Of a stretch of 43,811 bases of DNA, positions 19,284 through 28,142 are shown piece by piece. This DNA is from Bacteroidaceae bacterium (lineage in GTDB: Bacteria; Bacteroidota; Bacteroidia; Bacteroidales; Bacteroidaceae). The position numbers were made by a program, and so were the translations under genes. The stretch covers positions 1-43,811 of the forward strand of contig JAFOCD010000131.1 in the NCBI GenBank assembly GCA_017381475.1. The letters run 5' to 3'. The notes beneath the pieces are model-generated. The model ran no database searches. It was not told the origin of the DNA and worked only from the letters and a program-made list of their open reading frames with translations. The stretch's first letter is position 1; every line of letters begins with the position of its first letter.

Positions 19284-19291
19284 TATCTTCG
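19284..19291 (+). promoter_or_regulatory. -7 box of meaB-fthC
   Basis: TATCTTCG followed by CAAG, 23 nt before the ATG at 19314; supports that start. Confidence 0.55.
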
Positions 19292-19313
19292 CAAGTGATG
19301 AAAATGCTTGTTT

Positions 19314-20423
19314 ATGGAACATCCCGAAAATAACGAGGCTTACAAGGGGCTTAAAGTGAACGACGGAGTGGAGGCTCTTGGTTCGGTCAATCCTTATTTG
19401 CCAACAATGCGTCGCAAAAAGGCAGCACAGTTGTCGGTGAACGATTATGTCGAGGGTATTCTGCGTGGTGATGTAACCGTGCTCAGCCGTGCTGTGACAT
19501 TGCTTGAGAGTCTGTTACCCGAGCACCAGGCTATGGCGCAGGAGGTGGTCGAGAAGTCTCTGCCATATTCGGGCAATTCACTTCGTGTGGGTATAACAGG
19601 TGTTCCCGGTGCTGGTAAGAGCACCTCAATTGATGCTTTTGGTATGCATCTCCTTTCGAATACAGGCGGCAAGCTTGCCGTGCTTGCAGTTGACCCCAGT
19701 AGTGAGCGTAGCAAGGGAAGTATCTTGGGTGATAAGACCCGTATGGAGAGGTTGTCAATCCATCCCCGTGCATTTATCCGTCCTAGCGCTTCGGCCGGTT
19801 CGTTGGGTGGTGTGGCGCGCAAGACGCGCGAGACGATAATCCTGTGCGAGGCTGCCGGTTACGATACTGTTTTTGTTGAAACAGTTGGCGTGGGGCAGAG
19901 CGAAACTGCAGTGTGTTCTATGGTCGATTTCTTTCTTTTGATACAGATTGCAGGTGCCGGTGATGAACTGCAGGGAATCAAGCGCGGAATCATGGAGATG
20001 GCCGATGGTATTGTGATAAACAAGGCCGATGGTGACAATGTTGATGAGGCTAGACGTGCTGCCGTGCATTATAGGAATGCGTTGCAGCTGTTCCCGATGC
20101 CGGCAAGTGGAATGCGTCCCGAGGTGCAGACATACTCGGGTTTCTTTGACTTGGATATTGATAAGGTTTGGGGCATGATTGATTCTTATGTCGCGAAGGT
20201 TAAGGCGAATGGGTGGTTCGATGAACGCCGTCGTTACCAACAGAAATATTGGATGTACGAGGCTATTGACGAGCAGTTGAAGTCGCGTTTCTATAACACC
20301 CCAGACATGCAGGATATTCTTTCCCGATATGAACAGTTGCTGCAGCAGGGCAAGATTACATCTTTTGCTGCAGCCAGTAAGGTGCTTGACTTCTTTGATG
20401 CGAACGTATATGGTGATGAGTGA
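19314..20423 (+). CDS. meaB: MeaB/ArgK-type GTPase, chaperone of methylmalonyl-CoA mutase
   Basis: 369 residues from the ATG at 19314 (a TTG two codons earlier is possible). G3E-family GTPase: Walker A GVPGAGKST (96-104), VDPSS, Walker B-like VETVGVGQSE, and NKAD for guanine recognition. A C-terminal dimerisation arm is present. MeaB loads and protects adenosylcobalamin on methylmalonyl-CoA mutase, which Bacteroidetes use to make propionate. The mutase subunits, often nearby, are not in this window. The stop overlaps the start of the folate enzyme by 8 bases, so both are expressed together. Confidence 0.93.
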   Translation: MEHPENNEAYKGLKVNDGVEALGSVNPYLPTMRRKKAAQLSVNDYVEGILRGDVTVLSRAVTLLESLLPEHQAMAQEVVEKSLPYSGNSLRVGITGVPGAGKSTSIDAFGMHLLSNTGGKLAVLAVDPSSERSKGSILGDKTRMERLSIHPRAFIRPSASAGSLGGVARKTRETIILCEAAGYDTVFVETVGVGQSETAVCSMVDFFLLIQIAGAGDELQGIKRGIMEMADGIVINKADGDNVDEARRAAVHYRNALQLFPMPASGMRPEVQTYSGFFDLDIDKVWGMIDSYVAKVKANGWFDERRRYQQKYWMYEAIDEQLKSRFYNTPDMQDILSRYEQLLQQGKITSFAAASKVLDFFDANVYGDE

Positions 20424-20949
20424 CAAGAAAATGTTAAGGCGCGAGGTGCGAGAAAGAGTGTCTTTGCTTGAAGCCAATGACAAATACATGCGCTCTGTAG
20501 CTATCTGCGACGAGGTGAGGAAGCATCTTGCTGTGAGCAACGCCCGTGTGGTAGCTCTTTTTTCCCCACTTGGGTATGAACCCGATGTGTGGCCGTTGGT
20601 GGAGTCTCTTTCCGTAATTGTTTCTGTTGTACTGCCCCGTGTCGAGGGCGATGTCATGAATTTCTATTGTTATGAGAAGGAATCAATGGCTATTGGCTCT
20701 TTTGGAATAAATGAACCCCAGGACTCCCTGCCGGTTGCGCCTTATGAAATAGACGCTGTTGTTGTCCCCGGATTGGCTTTTACAAAAAACGGTGCGCGCA
20801 TGGGACGCGGAAAGGGATACTATGACAAGTACCTCTCGCAAAACGATTTCTCGGCATTGAAGATAGGGGTTTGTTACAAAGAGCAGTTGGTGGATGAAAT
20901 TCCGGTCGAGAAGCATGATGTGATGATGGATGTGGTAATATACAAATAG
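20416..20949 (+). CDS. fthC: 5-formyltetrahydrofolate cyclo-ligase
   Basis: 177 residues from the ATG at 20416 (ATG 20410 is an alternative). It uses ATP to turn 5-formyl-THF into 5,10-methenyl-THF. The diagnostic glycine-rich motif MGRGKGYYDKYL is at about 129-140, and LPRVEG and VVVPGLAFTKNGARMG are typical. Overlaps meaB by 8 bases. A long palindromic terminator follows, shared with convergent pfkA. Confidence 0.93.
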   Translation: MSDKKMLRREVRERVSLLEANDKYMRSVAICDEVRKHLAVSNARVVALFSPLGYEPDVWPLVESLSVIVSVVLPRVEGDVMNFYCYEKESMAIGSFGINEPQDSLPVAPYEIDAVVVPGLAFTKNGARMGRGKGYYDKYLSQNDFSALKIGVCYKEQLVDEIPVEKHDVMMDVVIYK

Positions 20950-20980
20950 TGGAGAACTTTGTGAAGTTCTCCACTATTTG
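20943..20980. terminator. 17-bp perfect bidirectional terminator
   Basis: 20943-20959 pairs without mismatch with 20964-20980 around TGTG. The left arm begins inside the last codons of the cyclo-ligase gene. It faces convergent pfkA. Confidence 0.82.
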
Positions 20981-20999
20981 TATGTGAAAACCATTTTTT

Positions 21000-21986
21000 T
21001 TACGATGCAAGAATCTCCTGTGCTCGTACTGTATCTTTGTCAATGGGTTTGTCATCCTTGATTGCCTTGGTGAATGGGATATAGACAATCTCGTTGTTTC
21101 TCAAACCTACCATTACATTGCGCTGACCTTCGAGCAGTGCATCCACGGCAGCAACACCCAGGCGGCTTGCGAGGATGCGGTCGTTGGCAGTAGGGCTACC
21201 GCCGCGCTGCAGATAACCAAGGATTGATACGCGTACATCAAGTTCGGGGAAGCGCTGGCGCATGCCCTCGGCAACCTCCATGATGTTGTAGTCCTTTTCG
21301 CGGCCCTCGGCAAAGAGTACGATACTGCTACTCTTTGTACGGCGCAGACCGTTGGCAATAAACTGGTTGATTTTTTCGAATTCTGGGTCGATTTCTGGCA
21401 ATACGCATGCCTCGGCACCTGTTGCAATTGTTCCGTTGAGGGCAAGGAAACCAGCGTCGCGTCCCATTACCTCGACAATGAAAAGACGCTCATGTGATGA
21501 TGCTGTATCACGAATCTTGTCGACACACTCCATGATTGTGTTCAATGCTGTGTCGTAACCGATTGTGGTGTCTGTGCCATAAAGGTCATTGTCAATGGTT
21601 CCAGGCAGTGCGATACAAGGAATGTCGAATTCGCGTGCAAGGTTATATGCTCCTGTGATGGAACCGTCACCGCCGATCACAACAAGAGCATTGATGCCCT
21701 CTTTCTGCAAGGTCTCGTATGCCTTTGCGCGTCCCTCCTCGGTCTTGAACTCGTCGCAACGGCTTGTCTTGAGGATTGTACCGCCGCGCTGGATGATGTT
21801 ACTTACATTCTCGGTCTTGAACTCCTTGATTTCTCCAGTCATGAGTCCCTTATAGCCGCGGTAAATGGCTTTGACGGTAATGCCGTGATAGATGCAGGCA
21901 CGTGTGACGGCGCGGATTGCGGCATTCATACCAGGTGCATCGCCACCCGATGTCAAGATGCCTACGCATTTAAGTTTGTTTTTCAT
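21000..21986 (-). CDS. pfkA: ATP-dependent 6-phosphofructokinase
   Basis: 328 residues, the bacterial PfkA length. Glycolytic phosphorylation of fructose 6-phosphate. Motifs: [11 protein letters not shown] (11-21) for the nucleotide, GGDGS, the catalytic TIDND in [20 protein letters not shown] (~128-147), and [12 protein letters not shown]. The Gly of GGDGS suggests ATP use, rather than pyrophosphate use, in which that site is normally changed to Asp. Last gene of porQ-cmk-ispH-pfkA; only one base separates it from ispH. Confidence 0.95.
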   Translation of the reverse strand: MKNKLKCVGILTSGGDAPGMNAAIRAVTRACIYHGITVKAIYRGYKGLMTGEIKEFKTENVSNIIQRGGTILKTSRCDEFKTEEGRAKAYETLQKEGINALVVIGGDGSITGAYNLAREFDIPCIALPGTIDNDLYGTDTTIGYDTALNTIMECVDKIRDTASSHERLFIVEVMGRDAGFLALNGTIATGAEACVLPEIDPEFEKINQFIANGLRRTKSSSIVLFAEGREKDYNIMEVAEGMRQRFPELDVRVSILGYLQRGGSPTANDRILASRLGVAAVDALLEGQRNVMVGLRNNEIVYIPFTKAIKDDKPIDKDTVRAQEILAS

Positions 21987-21987
21987 A

Positions 21988-22857
21988 TTATTTGTTATTA
22001 TAGTTAATTATAGTTTGTTTGCAGTTTTCCATAAGCCACTTGGGTGTGGAGGTCGCGCCGCAGATGCCTATTGACTCTACATCCAATGTGAGCTTCAGGT
22101 CAATATCTTCGGGACCCTCAATTTGGTAGGAGCGGGGGTTCATTTTCTTGCATTCGTCAAAGAGAATGCGTCCGTTTGAACTCTTTTTGCCACATACGAA
22201 GAAGATGAGTTCGTGCGATTTCGCAAATTCGCCAATGCCGTTGAGACGGTTGGCAACCTGTCCGCAAACCGTGTTGAACGATTCGCATCGCTTACCTTCG
22301 TTTATGTGTGCTGTAATCTCGTTTACAATCAACTTGTATCCCTCGAGCGATTTGGTCGTTTGCGAGTAGATATATGTATTCTTGTCTTTCGCGATGTTTT
22401 CTATGTGAGGTTTTTTTTCTACAACAATAGCCTCGCCATGTGTCTGTCCGACAAGGCCAAGAACCTCGGCATGTCCGGCCTGTCCATATATGACAATCTG
22501 GCTGTCCTCGTTGTTCGTCTCCTGCCATTTCTTATTGATGCGTTGTTGCAGCTTTAGAACTACGGGGCATGTGGCGTCAATTATTTCAAGATTATTCCTC
22601 TTGGCTGTCTCGTATGTCGCAGGCGGTTCACCGTGTGCTCTCAGAAGAACCTTGGCGTTGTGTAGTTTTGCGAATTCTTCGTGGTTTATGGTTATGAGCC
22701 CAAGCTTTTCGAGACGGTCGCATTCAATGCTGTTGTGCACAATGTCGCCAAGGCAATAGAGCGCTTCGCCTTTGTTCAATTCCTCTTCGGCTTTCTTGAT
22801 TGCTGTTGTTACTCCGAAGCAGAATCCTGAATGTTCGTCTATCTCAATCTTGAGCAT
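21988..22857 (-). CDS. ispH: 4-hydroxy-3-methylbut-2-enyl diphosphate reductase
   Basis: 289 residues. The 4Fe-4S enzyme of the last MEP-pathway step, giving IPP and DMAPP. The three cluster cysteines are visible in SGFCFGV (N-terminal), DATCPVV and GICGATSTP (C-terminal), with the substrate-binding His in RAHGEPP and GHAEV. This is the single-domain form, without the S1 fusion seen in some Firmicutes. It supplies precursors to prenyl synthases such as the one at 25,654. cmk ends 6 bases upstream. Confidence 0.96.
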   Translation of the reverse strand: MLKIEIDEHSGFCFGVTTAIKKAEEELNKGEALYCLGDIVHNSIECDRLEKLGLITINHEEFAKLHNAKVLLRAHGEPPATYETAKRNNLEIIDATCPVVLKLQQRINKKWQETNNEDSQIVIYGQAGHAEVLGLVGQTHGEAIVVEKKPHIENIAKDKNTYIYSQTTKSLEGYKLIVNEITAHINEGKRCESFNTVCGQVANRLNGIGEFAKSHELIFFVCGKKSSNGRILFDECKKMNPRSYQIEGPEDIDLKLTLDVESIGICGATSTPKWLMENCKQTIINYNNK

Positions 22858-22863
22858 TGTCTC

Positions 22864-23550
22864 TTATTCTGTGAGGCTGTTGAATTTCTCGATGAGCCAG
22901 TTCATCTGCTCCTCGCGTGTCATGTTGCTGTTGTCGAGCAGCAATGCATCTTCGGCCTGTTTCAGTGGGCTCACCTCGCGTGTCTGGTCAATGTGGTCGC
23001 GTTGCAGCACATTGTCAAGGATTTCCTGAAAATTGGCGTTGTCACCGCGTGCAGTGAGCTCGTCGTAACGGCGTTGTGCACGAACCTCGGCCGATGCTGT
23101 AACGAAAATCTTCATCTCAGCGTTGGGGAATACGGTAGTTCCAATGTCGCGTCCATCCATGACAATGCCTTTGGCCTTTCCCATCTCGCGCTGACGGTCA
23201 ACCATCTCCTCGCGTACAAAGTCGAGCGCAGCAACCTGGCTTACCAAACGTGAAACCTCGAGTGAACGTATTTCATGCTCAACATTTACTCCATTAAGGA
23301 ATGTGAGCGAGTTCTTAGTGTCCGGGTCTGCCTCAAATGTTATCTGTATGTCCTGCATTTTTCCGCGCAAGGTCTCAATGTCAATCTTTGTGTCATTGAT
23401 CAATCCGTTCTGCATGCAGTAAAGAGCAACGGCGCGGTACATTGCACCACTGTCGAAATAAAGGTAGCCGATGTTGCGTGCAAGTGCCTTTGCCATAGTG
23501 CTTTTGCCGCATGATGAGAAACCGTCGATGGCTATGATAATCTTTTTCAT
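22864..23550 (-). CDS. cmk: Cytidylate kinase
   Basis: 228 residues. Phosphorylates CMP and dCMP with ATP. Walker [10 protein letters not shown] (9-17), the CMP-binding [21 protein letters not shown], and the lid RAQRRYDEL are present; length is usual. Second gene of the porQ operon; 48 bases separate it from porQ. Cytosolic. Confidence 0.95.
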   Translation of the reverse strand: MKKIIIAIDGFSSCGKSTMAKALARNIGYLYFDSGAMYRAVALYCMQNGLINDTKIDIETLRGKMQDIQITFEADPDTKNSLTFLNGVNVEHEIRSLEVSRLVSQVAALDFVREEMVDRQREMGKAKGIVMDGRDIGTTVFPNAEMKIFVTASAEVRAQRRYDELTARGDNANFQEILDNVLQRDHIDQTREVSPLKQAEDALLLDNSNMTREEQMNWLIEKFNSLTE

Positions 23551-23598
23551 TCTTATTTTGATTATATATTTTGTGTGAAGGTAGCAAAAACTTTTCTA

Positions 23599-24576
23599 TT
23601 ACAGCGAATATGCCAGGTTAAAAAGTAGTGACGATGCGGAAATATGCAGTTTGCTGTATGATACCCCGAATTTAACCTTATTAATATGTAGTCCAGCGCC
23701 AAGGCTGAAACCTTCAAAACCTCGTCCGCTTACAGATAGTTCTCTTCCTAATCGGTAATTGTAACCAACTGACGCATAGAAATTCTTGCCAATGAGCACA
23801 TCTGCACCCAGCACTATGTGTTTCAAGAGTATCTCGCCAAAGTTATCCTCGCTACCGTCGGCATTGTAGAAATCCTTGGCACTCCACTTGTGAAGGTTTA
23901 CAAGTGTGGCCGACAAGAGTATTGGCGCATGGGCGAGGCGTTTTGTAAATCCCAATTGTATGTCAATTGGCATCAGTTCATGCTTCTGTTCAAAAGTCTT
24001 TACCTGTCCGCCAAGATTCTTGAATGTTAGCGATGCCGAGAAATCAATGTCCGGGTTGTAGTAGTTGAGTCCTAAATCCACTCCCAAAGCGAGCGAATTC
24101 ATACTTTCATATTGGGAATAGACGAACTTGCCGGCAACACCTCCGCTCCAATTGTCACTCAGCAGATAGCAATACATTATACTTAATTCGGCATCCATGG
24201 CACGGAATGTGCCAGTGTAGATGTTATCATCTGTATATCCGTCGAATTTTCCATAGTCAATGAAACGCAAGGAAACTGCTCCCGATGAGCGCTCTCCAAA
24301 ATGCTTGTTAAAGGCAGCTCCGGCCACCTTGCTGCCGCTCATGTATGTCATGAATGAGAGGTCTATTGTCTTGTCTGCTACATTTATGAGCAATGCCGGA
24401 TTATGCATTGAGAGTGAGAGGTCATCCCCAATTACCGAGATATTGCTTCCACCCAGCGCCGCTGCGCGTGACGAATAAGGCAAACGCAGGAAATTGAATG
24501 CGCTTTCGCCTTCCTGTGCATTGACGGTCAGCGGCAGGAATAGCAATAAATATAATATGGTCCTGGCGATTTTCAA
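23599..24576 (-). CDS. porQ: PorQ, type IX secretion system outer-membrane protein
   Basis: 325 residues if started at the TTG at 24576, or 348 from an ATG at 24645. I prefer 24576 for two reasons. It puts the signal peptide (ILYLLLFLPLTVNAQ) at the N-terminus. A good -7 box on this strand (TATCTTCG, 24624-24631) lies inside the longer version, so its transcript would lack the upstream ATG. The rest is a FadL/PorV-like beta-barrel, starting FNFLRLPYSSRAAALGGSNIS, diagnostic of the PorV/PorQ family. PorQ works with PorU, PorV and PorZ to release and anchor T9SS cargo. The order porQ-cmk-ispH-pfkA fits other Bacteroidales as I recall them. Confidence 0.85.
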   Translation of the reverse strand: MKIARTILYLLLFLPLTVNAQEGESAFNFLRLPYSSRAAALGGSNISVIGDDLSLSMHNPALLINVADKTIDLSFMTYMSGSKVAGAAFNKHFGERSSGAVSLRFIDYGKFDGYTDDNIYTGTFRAMDAELSIMYCYLLSDNWSGGVAGKFVYSQYESMNSLALGVDLGLNYYNPDIDFSASLTFKNLGGQVKTFEQKHELMPIDIQLGFTKRLAHAPILLSATLVNLHKWSAKDFYNADGSEDNFGEILLKHIVLGADVLIGKNFYASVGYNYRLGRELSVSGRGFEGFSLGAGLHINKVKFGVSYSKLHISASSLLFNLAYSL

Positions 24577-24623
24577 ATTATAGTCCTTTGGTGTAGCTTT
24601 GAAACTGGTTGTTATTTTCTTTG

Positions 24624-24631
24624 CGAAGATA
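24624..24631 (-). promoter_or_regulatory. -7 box of the porQ operon, inside the longer start
   Basis: Minus strand TATCTTCG then CAAAG, the typical Bacteroidetes -7 context. No clear -33 box. Transcription would begin near 24617. Confidence 0.5.
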
Positions 24632-24794
24632 ATGCTTTTTTTCATCTTTTTTATAGGGTAAATGATAAAATGACTCTATTACGGAATCAATTACTATAAC
24701 GGCGTTTGCTCAGTTTTATGTTTTGTTTTAAAATAAAATATATTAAATGATGAAAAAAAGACGAATTTAATCGTGTGTATTGAAAAATATTGTT

Positions 24795-24802
24795 TATTTT
24801 TG
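24795..24802 (+). promoter_or_regulatory. -7 box of tonB
   Basis: TATTTTTG followed by TCGG, 46 nt before the ATG at 24849. It argues against a start further upstream. The rest of 24,646-24,848 is AT-rich with no gene. Confidence 0.6.
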
Positions 24803-24848
24803 TCGGATAGAAATTGTAACCTCGCAAAAAATATATACAAATACGATA

Positions 24849-25589
24849 ATGGACAAAGTTAAAAAACAGGAATTGAAAGGCGCAGAACTGCTTGAAGTAA
24901 AGAAAAGCGCAAAGGTTGATTTGGAGCAGAATCGTACAACCTGGCTGTTGTTGGGCTTTATATTGGCTTTGGCTGTGCTGTTTGCAGGAATCGAATTTAC
25001 AACTCAGAAAGATGAAGATGAAAAGCCTGCTGCAAAAAGGAATACAAAAGACGAAATTGTAGTTGTTATGGAGGAAATTCCCCCATTGGTTCTTGAGAAA
25101 AAGGTAATTCCACCTCCACCACAGGCAAAGAAGATTGTCGATGTTATCAAGGTCGTAGAAGATGAGGTTGAAATCGACGAGCAGGAGCTTGTATCAGTTC
25201 AGGATATGAGCGAGTATGCCGATGTTGAGGAGACTGATTTCGTATATGTTGAAGAGGAAGTTGAAGAGGAACAAATCTTTGACGTAGCGGAGGAGAATCC
25301 TGAATTCCCAGGTGGTACTAAAGCTTTGGCAAAATATTTTGCCGACAACATCAAGTATCCTCGTGTATCACGTGATAACAATTCACAGGGTAAGACATAC
25401 GTGAAGTTTACTGTAAACTCCGACGGTTCTATTCAGGACGTAGAGGTTATCAGGTCCGCAGGTGACATTTACCTTGACAAGGAGGCTATCCGAGTTGTTG
25501 AGCTGATGCCAAAATGGAAGCCTGGTCGCCAGTCCGGTAAGCCAGTGCGTGTAAAATTTGTATTGCCGGTTAACTTCCGTTTGCAGTAA
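24849..25589 (+). CDS. tonB: TonB energy transducer
   Basis: 246 residues from the ATG at 24849. Order: cytoplasmic tail (~1-34), one membrane anchor (TWLLLGFILALAVLFAGIEF, ~35-54), a charged and Pro-rich periplasmic linker (PPPPQAKK and many Glu and Val), then the TonB C-terminal domain beginning ENPEFPGGTKAL and ending LPVNFRLQ. TonB couples the ExbB/D proton motor to outer-membrane receptors. ExbB, ExbD and a receptor are not in this window, which is usual for the several TonB paralogues of Bacteroidetes. Followed by a terminator. Confidence 0.92.
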   Translation: MDKVKKQELKGAELLEVKKSAKVDLEQNRTTWLLLGFILALAVLFAGIEFTTQKDEDEKPAAKRNTKDEIVVVMEEIPPLVLEKKVIPPPPQAKKIVDVIKVVEDEVEIDEQELVSVQDMSEYADVEETDFVYVEEEVEEEQIFDVAEENPEFPGGTKALAKYFADNIKYPRVSRDNNSQGKTYVKFTVNSDGSIQDVEVIRSAGDIYLDKEAIRVVELMPKWKPGRQSGKPVRVKFVLPVNFRLQ

Positions 25590-25608
25590 AATTTGATAAC
25601 AATATAGA

Positions 25609-25640
25609 AAAGAGGCTGCGTTGCAGCCTCTTTTTTTAAT
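25609..25640 (+). terminator. Terminator between tonB and the prenyl synthase gene
   Basis: AAAGAGGCTGC (25609-25619) pairs with GCAGCCTCTTT (25623-25633), ending in T7. Its end is only 14-20 bases before the next start codon, where I see no separate promoter. Confidence 0.82.
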
Positions 25641-25653
25641 AATTAAAAATGCT

Positions 25654-26628
25654 ATGTATACTTGGAAGGAATTAAGGGATATTGTCAATGGGTTTATAGA
25701 CAATCTTGAGTTTGAGCGCGAGCCGCGTGAACTATATGCTCCAGTACGTTACACTCTGGAGCAGAGCGGAAAGCGTGTGCGTCCGGTACTGTTTCTGTTG
25801 GCTTATAATATGTATAAGGAATGTGTGCATGAGGCCTTGTATCCGGCAGTTGCTGTGGAGACCTATCACAACTACACCCTTATTCACGACGATGTGATGG
25901 ACAGAGCGGTGATTCGTCGTGGTAAACCAACTGTCTGTGCCAAGTGGGGCGATACCGCAGCGATACTCTCGGGCGATACAATGCTCGTTCTTGCCTACGA
26001 GTTCCTGTCTCATGTTTCTGCCGACAAGTTGCCGGCAATGCTTTCGCTTTTTACCGAAACTGCAAAGGAAATTGGTGACGGCCAGCAGTATGACCTTGAC
26101 TTTGAGAAACGTGACGATGTTACAGAACAGGAGTATATGGAGATGATTCGCCTGAAGACTTCAGTATTGCTTGCAACTTCGTTAAGATTAGGCGGTATTC
26201 TGGCCGGTGCATGTGAGAATGACCAGCAGAACCTCTACAAATATGGCGAGACAATGGGCTTGGCCTTCCAACTGCAGGATGACTTGCTCGATGTTTATGC
26301 CGATGAAAAACTCTTTGGCAAAAAGATAGGTGGTGACATCTGCTGCAACAAGAAGACATTCCTTTTGATAACAGCAATGAACCTTGCTTCGCCAGCCCAA
26401 CTTGCACAGATGAAGGCGTGGATGGAAAAGGAGGAGTTTGATCCACAGGAGAAAATTGCGTGGTTCACAGCCATGTATAACGAACTTGGCGTGAAGGAGG
26501 CTTGCGAAAAACGAATCCATGAACTCTTTGCCAAGTGTGATGCGTATATGGACGGCATATCTGTTCCCGAGGAGAAAAAGACGGCACTCAAGGAGTTTGC
26601 CAATACAATTCTGAACCGTAATCTATAA
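25654..26628 (+). CDS. Trans-polyprenyl diphosphate synthase
   Basis: 324 residues from the ATG at 25654. Adds IPP units to an allylic primer. First Asp-rich motif DDVMD at 79-83 (LIHDDVMDRAVIRRGKPT) and second DDLLD at 209-213 (FQLQDDLLDVYAD), with GKRVRP binding IPP near 39-44. The product chain length (geranyl, farnesyl, octaprenyl and so on) cannot be read safely from sequence. It may feed menaquinone or undecaprenyl precursors. First gene of a dense six-gene run to 31,323. Confidence 0.92.
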   Translation: MYTWKELRDIVNGFIDNLEFEREPRELYAPVRYTLEQSGKRVRPVLFLLAYNMYKECVHEALYPAVAVETYHNYTLIHDDVMDRAVIRRGKPTVCAKWGDTAAILSGDTMLVLAYEFLSHVSADKLPAMLSLFTETAKEIGDGQQYDLDFEKRDDVTEQEYMEMIRLKTSVLLATSLRLGGILAGACENDQQNLYKYGETMGLAFQLQDDLLDVYADEKLFGKKIGGDICCNKKTFLLITAMNLASPAQLAQMKAWMEKEEFDPQEKIAWFTAMYNELGVKEACEKRIHELFAKCDAYMDGISVPEEKKTALKEFANTILNRNL

Positions 26629-26641
26629 TATATATACAAGG

Positions 26642-27361
26642 ATGCCTTATCGCAGATTGCCTAAAACTGATCAGGCACGCATACGCGCGTTGAAAGCTGC
26701 TGTAGACAGTAGCGTCAAGGGTGGAGTGTATACACAGGTGCTTACACATAACACCTATCACAGGGCGAAGGAGCTGCTCGAGCGCTTTTCGCGTGAGGTG
26801 GCGGTATACAAGCGCTGTGTTACAGAACAGTCTTCAAAGAAAGGCAATGAGCAGTATGAGGCTGCACTTAAAAAGGCACGAATGTATGTGTCGCACTTCA
26901 TTCAGGTGTTGAGTATGTCCATAATGCGTGGCGAGATAGCGCGTGCCAAGCGCTTCTATTATGGTTTACCCGAGAATGAGGATACTGTTCCCAATCTATT
27001 TTCCGAGGCTTCGGTGCTGGAATGGGGACAAAAGATTATTGTCGGGGAACAGCGTAGGCAGGCCGAAGGTGGCGTGCCCATATATAACCCCACTATGGGG
27101 CGTGTGTCTGTTGTCTTTGAGATTTTCAAGGAGATGTATGATAGGCAGCATATGCTCCAGACCCGTACAGCCGAAGCTCTTGCCAATATCTCAAACATGC
27201 GTTATGGCGTTGATGAACTTATATATGAAATTTGGGGTGAGGTCGAGAACGCCTTTGTTTCATTAAGTGGTGAGGCGCGTATAAAACGCTGCTCCGAATA
27301 TGGTGTAATTTATTATTATCGCCCTGACAGGGCCATAAAAAAGAACGCTGCAGATGATTGA
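26642..27361 (+). CDS. Conserved hypothetical helical protein
   Basis: 239 residues, not recognised as a characterised family. Predicted mostly alpha-helical and basic, no signal peptide, no membrane segment, and no obvious nucleotide or metal motif. There are several Tyr- and Arg-rich stretches (GEIARAKRFYYGLPE, the closing YYYRPDRAIKK). It starts 13 bases after the prenyl synthase gene and overlaps tatD by 8 bases, so it is surely co-transcribed and real. I recall similar unnamed genes at this place in other Bacteroidales but could not verify it. Confidence 0.8.
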   Translation: MPYRRLPKTDQARIRALKAAVDSSVKGGVYTQVLTHNTYHRAKELLERFSREVAVYKRCVTEQSSKKGNEQYEAALKKARMYVSHFIQVLSMSIMRGEIARAKRFYYGLPENEDTVPNLFSEASVLEWGQKIIVGEQRRQAEGGVPIYNPTMGRVSVVFEIFKEMYDRQHMLQTRTAEALANISNMRYGVDELIYEIWGEVENAFVSLSGEARIKRCSEYGVIYYYRPDRAIKKNAADD

Positions 27362-28142
27362 GTTTGTTGATACACATGCCCACCTTTTTACAACTGAATT
27401 TGATGCAGACAGAGTAGAGACTGTGCAGCGTGCAATTGACGCAGGTGTCTCAACTTTGTGTCTGCCGGCAATAAATGAAGAGTCGTTGAAACCGTTGTTG
27501 GATATGTGCGATTCCTTTCCGGGAGTATGCTATCCAATGATTGGTCTGCATCCGACGGAACTTGGTAATGATTATGATTCTGTGCTTGACAGAATGTATA
27601 GCCTGTTGAAGTCTGATGACCGCTTTGTTGCAATTGGTGAGGTGGGCCTCGATTTCTATTGGGACGATACTAAAAAAAGAGAACAGAAGGATGTTTTCAG
27701 CAGGCAAATAGAGTGGGCCTTGGAGATGGGCTTGCCGTTGGTAATCCACTCGCGCAGCGCATTCGATGAATTGTATGCAATAATGGACAGCTACCGTGGT
27801 CGTGGGCTGCGTGGTGTGTTCCATTGCTTCTCGGGTAGTGAAGACGAGGCATGCAAACTGCTCTCCTTTGACGGCTTCTATTTGGGTATAGGTGGAGTTG
27901 TCACATATAAGAAATCCATTCTACCCGAAGTCTTGAAATCTGTGCCGCTTGAAAGGGTTGTACTAGAGACGGATTCTCCATACCTTGCCCCCGTGCCCAA
28001 ACGCGGAAAGCGTAACGAGAGCGCCTATGTACCGCATATTGCCGATTTCCTTTCGGGGCTGTATGGCTGTTCAGTAGAGCAAATAGCAGCCGTGACGACC
28101 GGCAATGCCAAAACTCTTTTTCCTAAAATTTCCGGTTTATGA
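27354..28142 (+). CDS. tatD: TatD-family metal-dependent hydrolase (DNase)
   Basis: 262 residues, the normal TatD size. A TIM-barrel amidohydrolase relative with two metals: DTHAHLF (7-13), GLHPTE, GEVGLDFYWD, LVIHSRSAFDE, FHCFSGS and LETDSPYLAP, all in the expected order. The family acts as 3'-5' DNase/RNase in stress and repair; which paralogue (TatD, YcfH or YjjV) this is cannot be settled here. The stop overlaps the next start (ATGA). Confidence 0.93.
   Translation: MIEFVDTHAHLFTTEFDADRVETVQRAIDAGVSTLCLPAINEESLKPLLDMCDSFPGVCYPMIGLHPTELGNDYDSVLDRMYSLLKSDDRFVAIGEVGLDFYWDDTKKREQKDVFSRQIEWALEMGLPLVIHSRSAFDELYAIMDSYRGRGLRGVFHCFSGSEDEACKLLSFDGFYLGIGGVVTYKKSILPEVLKSVPLERVVLETDSPYLAPVPKRGKRNESAYVPHIADFLSGLYGCSVEQIAAVTTGNAKTLFPKISGL

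Noticed and set aside
24780..24848. Upstream start for tonB at 24780
   Set aside because: The TATTTTTG box at 24795-24802 lies inside it. The family N-terminus fits the ATG at 24849.
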